Part shown: positions 52,326 through 64,000 of the stretch, piece after piece
How positions within the stretch are numbered: position 1 is the stretch's first letter
How the letters are laid out: each line of letters starts with the position of its first letter
From: Onchocerca volvulus
Taxonomy: Eukaryota; Nematoda; Chromadorea; Rhabditida; Onchocercidae
Length of the DNA stretch: 64,000 nucleotides
Direction: 5' to 3'
Assembly (NCBI GenBank): GCA_000499405.2
Contig: HG738139.1
Span: 2,336,976-2,400,975 of the forward strand
Notes under the pieces: model-generated
What the model was told of the DNA's origin: nothing
What the model saw: the letters and a program-made list of their open reading frames with translations, nothing else
Databases searched by the model: none
Program-made: the position numbers and the translations under genes

Positions 52326-54022
52326 TTGCATTATAATAAACGTACTTAACAGTATAATGCAATTTTTATGGCTTCAACAGGGATTCTGTGCACTATTTAT
52401 CAAATCCGGAAAAAGATCCTTCTGCTCTCTAAATGGCAGTCAGAATCCGAATATTAAAAAAATTTTAATTTCAATAATTTTAAATCCATCATTAACATCA
52501 AATCTAATCATTCAAAAACGATTCAAATCATACGATTCTTGCATGAAAGAATAATTTTGCATTTCCATTCCGATCAACTTATCAATTATTGAGAAAATGG
52601 GCAAATATTTATCTTATTTTCATCAAAATGTATTAATAAAATAATTTCAGCGATAATTTTAAGTGACATATGATAAGATATTGAAATAATTGGGATAATA
52701 TCAGAATACTGATTGTTATCAATGACATTCCGCTTTTTGAGCTTAAATTAACTTCATTCAAAAATCTTCACTAATCAAATAGAAAGCAAATTTATTGATT
52801 ATGTAATAGACAAATGGTCAGTCATATGAGGTATTAATTATGCAAAAAAAAGATGACCTTCAGATGGACATAGAAAATTTCAAGAAAGTTTGTCCACCGG
52901 AAGACAGTCAAACTCTCCGGTAATTTTTGACTGATAAAAATGCTCGATTCAAACTTTTTTCTGTCCTTTCATATGATAAGAATCAGGAAACATGATATGG
53001 ACAATTTTATTTAAAAAAGAAATTCAGATAATCTTTGCAATATGCAAATAGCAATGCTAACTAAACTTTTCAATCATAAATTTGAACAATTCAATTTATG
53101 TGACTGACTCGACAAGCATTTCTTCAGTAATCTTTGACTTCGCAACTAATCGAAAAATTCGGAAATTTGGTTCTCAGATAATTCTCAGATAATTTGTCTT
53201 GAAATGATCTTTCAAACTTTTCAAGGTCATGCTCTACACTTTTCTCTTTTACCGTATTCATCAAATACTACGAAGTGTTAATTAATTGGTCTTGTGCAAT
53301 CCGGAAAATCAGTATACGAAAGGTGACTAAATCCATACTGATTAAATGAAACTATATCTATTAACTGACCTATTCCTCCAAGTAAAAAACGGTATAAGAA
53401 ATGTATCAACATTCTAGTATATGACTAATATGAACTAAGATGATTCATGAGAAATGATCAGCTTCAAATGTTCAGTACAATATTTCCACAACAGTGTAAA
53501 CTGAGTTGATGAAATGAAAAGCTACTAATATCTATCATGAAATAATTTCATCTCATATTCCTATTTACTGTGTTTCAAGAATAAGCTTTCTTTTTCCTTC
53601 TTTTCTGGATTCCTGACAAAAAGTTATTATTTTTAAAAAGCAATCAAAAACTACACAAGTTATTTGTTCAATGCGTATGTTCCTTTGACAAGCGAAAAAA
53701 CACAAAGATAAAGACTACAGTTTATTAGTAAAATTATTAATCATAGAAATTCGCCAGAATAAGCAGAAAAAATATATCGTTTTAGTTGACTAATTAAAAA
53801 TATAATACGAAATCTAACTTTGACAATCTCTACGTACAATGCTGTGAGGAAAATAAATTAAGAACTAATTTTCGAATAAAAAATGATAGCATAATGGAAA
53901 CTACAAGAATACATGAATTACCATAGAGATCGAAATATAAATAGTTTTTATCTTCATTTTTCTTCATTTTTTCAATCTATTTAATACAGAAGAAATAGCC
54001 AGCAGGGGTGACAGTAGATTAT

Positions 54023-56761
54023 TTAGTATGCATGATTAGCAATATAGAGATTTTCTCCTGCTGCACCAGAACCTGCACCTCCGGTATATTTTCCCAACTG
54101 TGCAAGAGAATTTGCCTGTGCACGCTTCAAGAATGCTTCTTTGGCAGCTTGAATATTCTCCGGTTTACCGCCCCATGCTGCAAGAGCTGATGCTTGCAAT
54201 GCTCGACCGTAGCTGAACGTCAAAGCCCATGGTTTTTTACCCTGAAAAAGAGCACGAAATAAGAAAATGAAAGCGTACTTTGCAAATAAAAAATAGAGTA
54301 TTTTGATTTCAATTATTTTCAAAAAAGCAAAAGATAACTTCTTTCCCTTATCACCATTCCTCTTCTATCCATTCAGTAAAGCCAGTAGATTACAATCACA
54401 TTACGTCAAACATTCTAGAAATTCAAATAATTTTCATCTATTAAAAACATCTCTTTTCTCTGACATCAAAATGTTTGCATCGTTTTCTTCAAAAGTCGTA
54501 AACCATTCTATATACAAACTTTTTCTCCTCTTAACTATAGACAGAATTGTGTTAGCAATAGTTTTCATTTACATGTCAATCTAAAGAAATCGTTAGATAA
54601 AGTAGAAATATACCGGAAACTGATTGATAGCATTCAAATTAAGCGTCGCATCTTCCTCAGATTGACCACCAGAAAGGAAGACGATACCTGGTACAGCCAC
54701 TGGAACCGTGCGCTGAAGAGCAGTAACGGTAGCTCGTGCAATTTCTTCATGTGAACATTGCCCTTTGAATTGCATTCCTAGGAAAATAGTTTTGATTAAT
54801 TCATTAATACAATATAATTTCAAAAGCAAATATTCTGTATGCTTCCTTCATTTTTAGCTATAATAAACAATTCTGAATAACCTACCCGGCATACACATAT
54901 TTGGTTTCAGCAATGTTCCTTCCAAATAAACATGGTGATCAATCAGTGCTTTGTACGTATAAGATAAAACAAGTTCCGTGACCTTCTGGCATCGATGAAC
55001 ATCATGCTCACCATCGGGCAAAGTTTCGGGCTCTACAATTGGCACCAAACCATGTTGTTGGCAAATTGAAGCATAACGAGCCAGTACCTATAAAAACGAA
55101 TTTAAAAAAAGGAACAAAATAAACTTGATGTACGAATTCCAAAGAACTGTGGCAAAATATGCAGCATCATCGCAGAAAACGAAGTTATCACATATAGTGC
55201 GTAGAATGCAATGCGATTAATACAAAACCATGGAAAATGGAAGTACCATTTCTCGTATATCATTTAAATAGTTCAACAGTAATAACAGGAATATGAAAGT
55301 TTGAAAGAAAAAAATCCAGATGATAAAAATGCCTACTTCAGCAATTTCAACCAGAGCCATATGGCTAGGTGTTGTTGCACCAATTTTATGCACGCAGCGC
55401 CATTTAGCAAATTGTGCACCATCCTGAAATTGTTTACTTTAAATTTCTTGAAATTAAAACTAACCACAAAATTTTATAATCATTATTGACTATCTACAAT
55501 TAAAAAAGAATTACGACATAGAATACGATTAACAACAGACTGAATGGAGCAGAATTAATCACATAAAATACTTTTATAAATAGCTGAAAGAACTTCATAA
55601 ATTATAGAAAATGACCTTCTTGTATTGAGCGCATCGACTGTTTAAATCATCCAAGCCTTGTGTGGTACCTTCACCCACAGTGCCTGCCATCGGAATCACA
55701 CCTTTATCAACCTAAAAAAGATATAATTAATCAATAGATCACTAAGATCATTTGATTCATGCTCAATGCTTTCGGCATTACTGATATGCTAAGATAACAT
55801 AAACTACATATTAATAGGGGAACTAGATCATATATCATATCAACTTTCGAAACAATCTTATGCCATCACTAACATGAATTAAATTATCAGTTTTAATCAT
55901 TATTTGAATCATCAATGAGACAATAAAACATGCTTCAATCTAGTTGCGGCACTAAATAATGTGAAAACTAAACAGAATACCTATTCTAGAATTAAAGAAT
56001 TCCTAAAATTTTCAGCATTTCTGTACTAAAAATTAACTTACTTTGATGCCTGGAAGAATACCCTTCTTCTGGAGGATTTGAACAAATGGTGTACCATCAT
56101 CTCCCTTCTGATAGAATGTCTCATGAAACATAATAACGCCAGAAATATATTTACTCATTTCATCACCAGCTGTGAACAGAAGCTGAAAGATTTTGCAAAT
56201 ATAATTTTTTAAGGAATAGAATTTGCAATCCTTCGAACAAAAAACAAAAACAAAAATAAACATTTCGTGCAATGCATACATGAGACTAAAGGAGAGACTA
56301 ATAAAAAAAAAGAGACTAATAAAAATGTCATAAACACATGCCATAAAACTATAAATCTTTCAGAAATTAATCAAAAAATTTACTTGACGGTACAGACGTC
56401 GATTTTCTTCAACATTTTCAAGTCCAATTGGTTTCAGTTTTTTATCCATACTTCCTAAAATAAATAATACGCTTGGAATAACTGCACTCATTTTTTAACT
56501 TTACCACATAATTGTCCATTTTTCATATGGACTTTCTTTCTATTTCTTCTGATAAGCGAAAATGAGCAACAGAATTAGTGTTTGTCATTATCAATGCTTG
56601 TTTTTCATGCTAACGATTTCGGAAAATAAAAAGATGAACTTTTACATACCAGTGCTCTCATCCGCAGCAAGAATGCCTTTGCCCGGTGTTACAATTTGAT
56701 TGGCGATTTTTCGCAATTCATCTTTTTGTGCATCTGTCAGAAACTGTGAGTAGGAGGTCAT
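54023..56761 (-). CDS. Class I fructose-bisphosphate aldolase, 363 aa, eight exons
   Basis: Exons are 56761-56650, 56454-56384, 56182-56042, 55711-55616, 55423-55337, 55087-54886, 54777-54614 and 54241-54023; they sum to 1,092 nt including TAA and all phases agree. The enzyme splits fructose 1,6-bisphosphate into dihydroxyacetone phosphate and glyceraldehyde 3-phosphate in cytosolic glycolysis. Active-site residues are present: Asp in ILAADESTG, Lys in FAKWRC, Glu in VPIVEPE, the Schiff-base Lys in GTLLKPNM, Ser in FLSGGQSEE and Arg in FSYGRAL. The C-terminus ends NHAY, whose Tyr is needed for full activity in this class. The length equals that of other metazoan aldolases. The start [18 protein letters not shown] is the standard N-terminus. 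An acceptor (ttgcag) sits four bases before the ATG, so the mRNA is either trans-spliced there or joined to an upstream exon. Confidence 0.97.
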
Positions 56762-56764
56762 TTT

Positions 56765-56771
56765 CTGCAAT
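56765..56771 (-). promoter_or_regulatory. Splice or trans-splice acceptor before the aldolase start
   Basis: The minus strand reads tattattgcag/aaaATG. In nematodes an acceptor so close to the start codon usually receives a spliced leader. It could also join the upstream exon near 58.4 kb. Confidence 0.6.
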
Positions 56772-58363
56772 AATAATTACCAATTAAAATCAATATATTT
56801 TTATGTAACAATACAGCACAACTATACACGAAATTTACAGCGGAAATTTGCAAAAACACATTCACCACAACAGATAGTGTATATGAAAAAAAAAAAAAAA
56901 AAAACAGAAAAAAAAACAAAATTTAAGAAGTGAATGATACAATTAAGTAAATATAAGACAATGTGAATTTAATATAAATTAAAATTAAAATATGAATATA
57001 AAATCATTCAATCATATTTTCTAATGCAAAAAAAGTAAATATAACAAAAAAAAAAAAAAAAATAACCAAATTAAAATATAAGTGAATATCTTGCTACTAT
57101 CGATGACACAGATGCTCAACAATAAAGAAGACATGATATGAAGTAACATTAAAAGTTGTCATGTCGTTAATGACATCAAAAGTGCTAAGCAATCAGAGAA
57201 TGATAAGAAAGGAACAAATGTCAAGAAATTTTTTACTGCGTCTCATAATCATATCATTCCTCCGCCTTTTCCTTCTTTTTCTATTAGCTCTGAGCAAATA
57301 GTCTAAAGTGTACGATAATCCAAGAGGAACTTTCTACTAGTAATATAAATGTGAAACTGCAAATGATTTAAAGGAAATCAATATAATTCCATAATTAACG
57401 ATTCAAGATAGGAACAGAATTACAGAGTTTTCTGGAACAACACTAATTCAAAATTTATTAGATGATAAGTTAGCAATTTAGTCAAAATTACACTCCAAAA
57501 AGGCTCGACTGTTACCATAACATCAGTATAATGGATGAAAAAAAAAAAAATCAGCCAAATATGTTTCCCAGTTAACTTTAAATTTAAGATAATTTCGTAC
57601 TTAGACAATTCACAAGAGATGAATCCTTAGAGTATCTTGCAGGTCTTAGGATCAATAAGAATTTGAAGCACCGACTTTTTATCATTTATTCACTTTATTA
57701 CTTATGTCCATACTTGCAAGATATGTATGCTGCACGATCTGAATAAAAATGAATGGTAATATTTGGTGATACAATGATTTCTTGCATCAGAAATGTGTGA
57801 TAATATTTGATGATACAACACTTTTTTGCATGCATCGAAATAAAAACGGATTGTCATCCAAAAGAAAAGTTTCGAAAATCATATAAAAAACTGGTCTGAA
57901 AAATGATCGTTGACCACAAAACGATCAACGATCGCACAAGAATTATAAGAATTATATGTTTGCAAGTTTCCTACTTTCCTGCCCTTATACAGTAACCAAA
58001 ATCAACAGTGATCTTCAAATAGTTAAATATCATTATTCAAATAAAATATGCCAAATTTTGTGAAAAAAATTCGATACAAATATCAACATATTCGAGTTTG
58101 ATATCAATCATGCAAGACAAAACCGAATTTCCAGATGATATATACCGAACGAATGATAAGATTAATAGCTGACAGTAAAAAAAAATGCAAATTGATTGAT
58201 ATCATAGCCAATGCTTATCTCAAATTAGTCTAAAGTACGTCTTGTCTTATCTGTCGAGAGTGATTGCGGGAATTCGGTTCCATCAAAAGAAGAATAATAC
58301 AAAAAGAAGACATTTAACAAGAAAGTACTCTCACTCCTATTTTAAAATAAAAGTTCAGCTCAC
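56772..58363. other. Aldolase upstream intron or intergenic DNA
   Basis: AT-rich, with A runs near 56887-56903 and 57043-57061. No exon was supported. Confidence 0.5.
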
Positions 58364-58598
58364 TTCAACCATTATTCCTGTAGCAGATGCACCAACTGCA
58401 GCAGTATCACTGGTTGCATTAGTCGCACTACTGTTGCTCTCATCAGTAAGATGCTTTGAATTGCTAGAAGTGCCACGACTGCTAATGGCATAGTATGTAG
58501 CGAAAAAGTTCGGCTGCATTCAACCACAGAACAAACAGAACAGAAGAAGAGAAAAAACTATGTGCTTACCTAGTGGATGAGAAAACTGAAGTAAATAC
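58364..58598 (-). other. Candidate alternative 5' exons for aldolase
   Basis: A 150-nt block (58513-58364) sits between a gaatgcag acceptor and a gtgagc donor. Read in phase 0 it encodes 50 codons without a stop, rich in Ser/Thr/Ala (KHLTDESNSSATNATSDTAA). Spliced in phase 0 to the acceptor at 56765 it would continue in frame as ...[13 protein letters not shown] possible 29-nt microexon (58598-58570, between tttttcag and gtaagc) lies just upstream, but would read into a stop in the same frame. This could instead be 5' UTR or chance. Other frames of the block are also open. Confidence 0.35.
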
Positions 58599-59431
58599 CT
58601 GAAAAACTCATCACGTTATATTATTTTAGCCCAAAATTCAATATTAGGGAGGAAAGTTGAGAAAGGTCAAAGGTCTCTCTGTTAACAAGTCTCAATGTCA
58701 ACCAGAAAGAAAGGATGGATTACAGTACTTCTCAAGTTTGAATATGGAAAGAGTAAATTGATGATAGTATGAAACAAATAGGAAATTCCATCAATTATAA
58801 CGCAAAATAAACAAAAAGATGATTTTGAAAAAGAAACAATCCCATGATGTTGATTATGCTAGAAATGAATTAATTGCTTCTGCTAATTTTCCTCGTAATA
58901 TCGATCATATTGAAAATGCATAATGAGTAAAGAAGCCAAGAAATCAAAGCCAAGAAAAGGTAAAGAAGCCAAATAAAATCAAACAAACGGAAAATAATTT
59001 CAAGCAGAAGAAGGAAAAGTAGGAATGACTATGACATGAATAGCTGGTTGCTAAGGAGAAGCAACTTTTTCTTTCCGTAAGAAAGAAGGAAAAATAAATG
59101 AAAATCAATGTTAAAATATAATGAAATGAAAAATAACAAGAAATTTTATCAGATTAAACGAAATTGATGGAAGAAAAAACTATAAAAAGTGCGGAAATAA
59201 AAGTGAGAAATAAAAAATGGAAGTATCAAAAATAAAAGAGAAAGGAAGAAAAAAAGATAAAGAAAGCATATGTGACGAAGAATACTATAGTGTCTCGTTA
59301 AGATCAACATTGAAGTAAGTTATGATCAATGATTCTTCAAATTTCCTAATAATCTGCTAAACCAATTAACGAATGACAGGAAAAATCCTTCGGCAGATGA
59401 ACAAATAAAATATTAATTATATTTATTTATA

Positions 59432-59435
<4 letters not shown>

Positions 59436-59479
<44 letters not shown>
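59436..59479. repeat. AT dinucleotide microsatellite
   Basis: About 22 units of AT, potentially cruciform-forming. Confidence 0.95.
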
Positions 59480-59480
<1 letters not shown>

Positions 59481-59689
59481 CTTTGGCATGTAAAACTACA
59501 AATTATTTAAAAGAAAACCTTAAAAAAGAGGAGAGGAAGAGGGAAGGAAAGAAGAAGCTTAGCTTACTGACATGCCCAAGCTCAATGAAAATTGAATGAT
59601 TGCATGGCTTTCTAAAACTTTTTTAACTTCTCATCCAAACTTTCTCCCTCTCTCTCTCTCTCTCTGAATCAACTATTTTTTACGAATGA

Positions 59690-59890
59690 CGTGTATATAC
59701 GTATATCCATTCACGTACATGTACACATGTATATACGCTTGTATATATACACATACGTGCATATATGTACATCCATTCACGCACACGTATACATGCATAC
59801 ACGTCCGTACACACGTACACGCACATACGTGGCATATACGTAGACCCATTCACGCAAAAACATATACATGTACATGCATACACACATAAC
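59690..59890. repeat. ACGTAT-rich repeat, about three 65-73 bp copies
   Basis: The string atccattcacg or acccattcacg recurs near 59705, 59770 and 59843, each followed by tacacgtatac-like alternating purine-pyrimidine sequence. CpG is unusually frequent here for the window. Confidence 0.8.
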
Positions 59891-62800
59891 GTACACATAA
59901 ACATTCACAAGCAACCTATCAGCATAACTGCAATAGATGTTAACAATTCTCGATCTCCCAACGAATGCCGTTATAGGGGAGATTGGTTTCTTTTTTTTCT
60001 TTCAGAGTCAAGAGAAAAAGAATGAAAGAAGAAAGTATTGATAAGAAGAGACGACAGTATGCAAAATGAAGAGGTGTCAGTTCATTCGAATGACATGTGA
60101 TGTTGTAAGAAGCAAACATTGTTTGGGAGAGAAGAAAGTACATATAGCAGAGAAAGAGCAGAATAATCATTTTGAAAAGTAGGCCAGAAAGCATAAACCA
60201 ATTTAACAAAGTAAATGGCAAAGCAACTGCTCTCTCTCTCTCTCTCCCTCCCTCCCTCTCTCTTTCTCTCTCTTTCTGTCCTTTACAATATTTTCAGATC
60301 AACAAAAATGAAAAACAAAAAAAAGAAAAAGATTGAAATTTACAAACGAAGAGAAAAAAATCTCGAGAATCGAGAAGAGATATTGAGATTTTCCCTCTCT
60401 CTCTCTTTCTTCCTCTCCATCTACTTATCTATCATAAAATTCCTTCCTATTAATAAAAAATGAGGAAAAGCAGCTATGAAATTTGTGGATGAAGAGAAAA
60501 AAATGTTGAGAATTGAGGAGGTAGTGAAGGAAATTTTGATTGAAGCAGATGGTTTTTTCGGATAGATATTAGATAGATAAATAGGAGAAGATTGATAAGT
60601 CTAAGCCTAAGCTTAAAGCTGAGCAAACTAATAGTATACTTTCATTTTTTTTTGCAAATAAAAAAAAGTGAAAAATAAGAATGAAGAATGTATTCATAAA
60701 AATCATCTCTCAACACTTCACTTCACATCAAATAGCAAAAGGAGAATACAATTAGCGAAAGATCTATTTGATTCTCAACCGTTTAGTCGATACAATGAAA
60801 TAATTCAAAAACAGCTACAATCCAACATAATTGAGGAAGTTTAGCCGTAGGTGGATTCAGAAGAAGTTTACGGAAAAAACAATTCGAAATTAACTACACT
60901 CATAACGAAATTCTATCCATTTCAATCTCTATTGCTCTCTTCACATCTCAATTTTATCTGATATCATTGATATCAAATCATGAATCATCATTTCAATCAG
61001 AAACAATGAAAATTTCCAGCAATTAAAACATTATCAATCATATCATCTTTCATTCCGCTCCGGTGGTACACAAGTGATACAAACCATCCGTCAATGATGC
61101 ACCATTTATACCGAATTTTGATTTGTCATTTCAAACAGATATGACGGGAATTTCTGGGAATGAGACATTTTGTAAATTCCATCATATCATCTCCTTCCCC
61201 TTTGTTAATTAATTAAGTACTGCAATGGTTAATTAATTAAGTATTGCAATGGTTGATCGTTGATTACTGCATGTAAGTTTTGGGAAGAAGAGAAAGATTG
61301 TATAGCATTTGATTGAAGAAAATTTGCTATTTCATTTAAAATTTCAACATATCACTATCAACTATTTTGAAATGATGAATGTTTGATTAGAATCACCTGA
61401 TATTCCTCGGGTTCAAAAGAGAAAACATATTTGATCATTGATGCTTTCCTATCATCTAATTCCATTTCTGAACTGCACTATGTTCAGTTTTGTTATCTTA
61501 CAGTGCTACAGTGCAATATAATCGATCATTCTTCAAATTATCTAACAGATGTTCGGAAATTCCTGATTATGTGGTTTTGATAACAGTATAATATGATTAA
61601 TTATCACTAATCCAAAAATGATAAATTAAATTTCGGCCACCATTACAATAATGGATGTTCTTTGAAGGAAAAAATTGTCTATTCAATTGAAATAGATGAC
61701 TAATCTATCAATCGTTCTGCATTAACACTTCTTCAATTTTTCTTTTTTTCCATTCAGAAACATTGTGGAATTATTTGCTGACTAAACCATATGCCTTCCT
61801 ATCATCATCTCTCGTCCCTCGAAATTTTGTTCTAATTTAAAAAAAAAAAAAAAAAAGCAAACGAATTCTGAGAAATGTTATCAAATAATTGTAAATTTTC
61901 GAATTAGAAAATTGCACTAAAAAAAAGAAAGCAACAGAATAATACTGAATTTTCGGAATTAAAAAAAAGAAAACAACAGATCAACTAATGTGAATTCTCG
62001 AAATTAAAAAATCGTATTAGAAAAAAAAAAAATTATAAATGTCATCAGATGTTATCATGTATTTTCCATCCAACAATTTCATAGAAAATGTCAAGTATTT
62101 AAGAATAAAAGTCATCGGCAGTCGCCGTCAAACAGAAAAATTATTAATTAAATGTAAGCGGAAGACCAACCAAATAAAACCGGTTGTGAATTAATAAATG
62201 ATATCGAGTGACCTTGTTCATGTTATCTCTCGATTTTTTAAATTATCGAAAATTTGAAACAAAAAAATTGATATAACATATTTGACACATAAAAAAGAAC
62301 AAATGATCATAAATATTGATGAGGAATTTGCTGGGAACCAACAGAATTAAGTAAAATGTATTATTACAAATCGATTATGTTATCCTCCTGGAAGCAAACA
62401 AACATTAGTCTTTGACAATTTTGAAAGCCATCCTATAAAGAAAACTGGGTACTATAGGATGATTATATAAAATATTACGTAAAATAGGATTATTAAATAC
62501 AAATAGATCTTCCTTATGTAAAATAATTCAATAAATTTAGGAATAAGATTAAATAAGATAGAAATGGAAAAGACAAAAGATAAACCCAAAGAAAAGATTA
62601 GGTTATAATGATGTAAAATTGAGAATGAAATTCGCAATGTAATAAAGAAATCTATCTTTTCATGGATTGAAAATCGTCATAAGATCGGTTAGAAAAACCG
62701 GCACAAAAATCAACATACCATTGATACATTAAAAAATAATATTCATTTGTCAATTTTCTTAGATATTTTACATCAGGCATTCAATTCTCAACAAATAAAA

Positions 62801-63686
62801 ATAAACGCATTAAATAATTTCAAACAATAACAAATTGTACCAAGTACTTTTTGAATCAAGTAAATCAATAATGAATGATACAAGAGTGACACTTTACTAA
62901 ATTATCAGACCTCAAAAAAATATTCTCATTTTCCTCTACATGTTATTTTCATCCCTTTGTCCGCATAAAATTTCGTCAACACTGTATCAAACAGATTCTA
63001 AATTTGGAAGATCGCTTACTTAGGCTCTTCAGCAGATCAAACTCCTAATTTCAGCATACCATTATCTCAGTAATGACGAAAATAAGTTCGCTGATTTCCA
63101 ACTGAAAGAAAAAGCCCAGATATCACTACCATTATTTCTTGGACCACAATTTTTTCTAGCCATTATCAGCTGCAAAGTCATCAAATAGGTTGTAATGAAA
63201 CAAAATAGTTTACTTATATAAAAAACATAAGATTCACAGACATTAATAAGTAAGAATAAATTAAGAACCTATATCACTGTTGGAAATTAAATATATTTAA
63301 AGGGATTGTTTCCTACCTTATTTATCTGACGAATGAAGTTAGGAGGATAATGTGAAATAAAGATAAGCATGTTTCAGAGCAATATTTTCAAGAAAGAGAA
63401 ATTTTTGCAGAAACATTAAAACTTCTAACTTTTTCTTCTTCATTACAACTGGAAATAAAACAAGAAATTCAAGACAATCCTAACAATAAATAAATACAAT
63501 AAATAAACCGGGCAGTAACTTCAATATAATCTGGCATCTGATGCCTATATTTTAAATTTCTACTTAGTATTTTAGAAATGAAACAAAAGATGGTCATTAT
63601 ATTATATATATTCAAATTTGGAAAGACCGAAATGATAAAATTATAAATTGCAATTGATAGAAAGAAAATATATTTTCAGTTGATTG

Positions 63687-63936
63687 TCACTCCTCATCGG
63701 CCACAATTTTCAGAGTTTCCGTAGGACTATCTTGCATTTTGGACATAGCTGCAGCTGTATCGGATAAACCGGAATTAGAAACTGATTGTTCAGATGGTGA
63801 ATTCTTTGGTGATGGTTGTCGTTGTGGTGCCAGTGCCATCCAACGGCCTGATGAAGAAGGTGGTGGCATGAAATTACCACCACCCAGTACTGATGGTGCC
63901 ATTCGGGGAAGTGTTACCAATGGTCTAAATTGATTT
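63687..63936 (-). CDS. Terminal exon of an unrecognised gene (82 aa)
   Basis: The exon follows a caattgcag acceptor and reads 82 residues to TGA: NQFRPLVTLPRMAPSVLGGG, a Pro/Ser segment (FMPPPSSSGRW, RQPSPKNSPSEQSVSNSG) and an acidic end (LKIVADEE). Codon use is balanced and the frame is open throughout, supporting coding. The SPxxSP pattern looks like a phosphorylated, disordered C-terminal tail. No family was recognised. Upstream exons lie beyond 63,937 and outside the window. A GTGACA inside the last codons could be an alternative donor. Confidence 0.6.
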
Positions 63937-64000
63937 CTGCAATTGTCAATTTTTCAGGAAACAAGTTATCTTACAGTGTATATCTAGCGATTCTAAAACT

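Larger units (their letters stand above)
27933..54022. other. About 26 kb without supportable genes
   Basis: Apart from simple repeats the DNA is AT-rich on both strands. Open frames here are short, low in complexity or repeat-encoded, and none shows exon-like splice context with protein resemblance. No tRNA, rRNA or spliced-leader RNA was recognised. The position upstream of a minus-strand RRM gene, whose Drosophila relative has very long 5' introns, makes a long first intron or promoter domain plausible. Small 5' exons could be hidden here. Confidence 0.5.
58599..63686. other. AT-rich DNA without supportable genes
   Basis: Contains CT-rich runs (59645-59665, 60229-60270), an AT microsatellite, an ACGT-rich repeat and a 28-bp duplication (aattaattaagtactgcaat near 61208 and aattaattaagtattgcaat near 61233). 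No exon with splice context was recognised. Confidence 0.5.

Noticed and set aside
51969..52349. 126-codon open frame
   Set aside because: The frame is a by-product of a 28/32-bp tandem repeat; no start, signal or non-repeat coding sequence supports it.
58242..58493. 83-codon plus-strand frame with a Leu/Ala-rich segment
   Set aside because: It is antisense to the candidate minus-strand exon; the hydrophobic run is the complement of Ser/Thr/Ala codons.

Overview
The window looks like a piece of an AT-rich invertebrate nuclear genome, most likely a nematode. The genes are split by introns with GT-AG ends, homopolymer A/T runs and microsatellites are abundant, and there is no bacterial operon structure. 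The recognisable proteins are animal ones: aldolase, an RBMS/SUP-26-type RNA-binding protein, LAMTOR5, an MITD1-type C-terminal domain, and U1 snRNA. The aldolase and SUP-26 homologues point to a nematode, perhaps a spirurid or filarial one; that placement is inference from memory of those families. One assembly gap (201 N) sits at 2150-2350.

0-7.6 kb: a single-pass membrane protein gene with kringle modules (+). It is interrupted by a near-perfect 339-bp inverted repeat and by the gap. Next come two small secreted cysteine-rich peptides in divergent orientation. They share the spacing C-x3-C-x5-C-x7-C-x6-C-x-C, the same intron position and phase, and inverted-duplicated upstream DNA. A less certain third secreted peptide candidate (-) and a clear U1 snRNA gene (+) follow.

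8-15 kb: two minus-strand genes whose exon phases all agree. One is an unrecognised protein of about 315 aa. The other is an MITD1-like protein that keeps the C-terminal MIT_C domain but shows no obvious MIT domain.

15-23 kb: LAMTOR5 (+), a subunit of the Ragulator complex, with a 26-bp minisatellite just upstream. Its 2.7-kb second intron holds decayed coding-like DNA and a long imperfect foldback. After it lies a degenerate stretch resembling the meiotic MutS homologue MSH5, with its ATPase core missing.

23-28 kb: a SUP-26/Alan Shepard/RBMS-type two-RRM RNA-binding protein (-). Its most 5' visible exon carries Asn/Ser and Tyr codon tracts with a single in-frame TGA.

28-54 kb: about 26 kb without a supportable exon. 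It holds microsatellites, minisatellites, C-tracts and one possible rolling-circle-transposon remnant. It may be upstream intron or promoter of the SUP-26-type gene.

54-64 kb: a complete eight-exon class I fructose-bisphosphate aldolase (-, 363 aa) with candidate alternative upstream exons near 58.4 kb, a repeat-rich interval, and the last exon of an unrecognised gene at 63.7 kb.

All exon boundaries were read by eye from splice consensus, frame continuity and protein resemblance. No alignment or database search was run.
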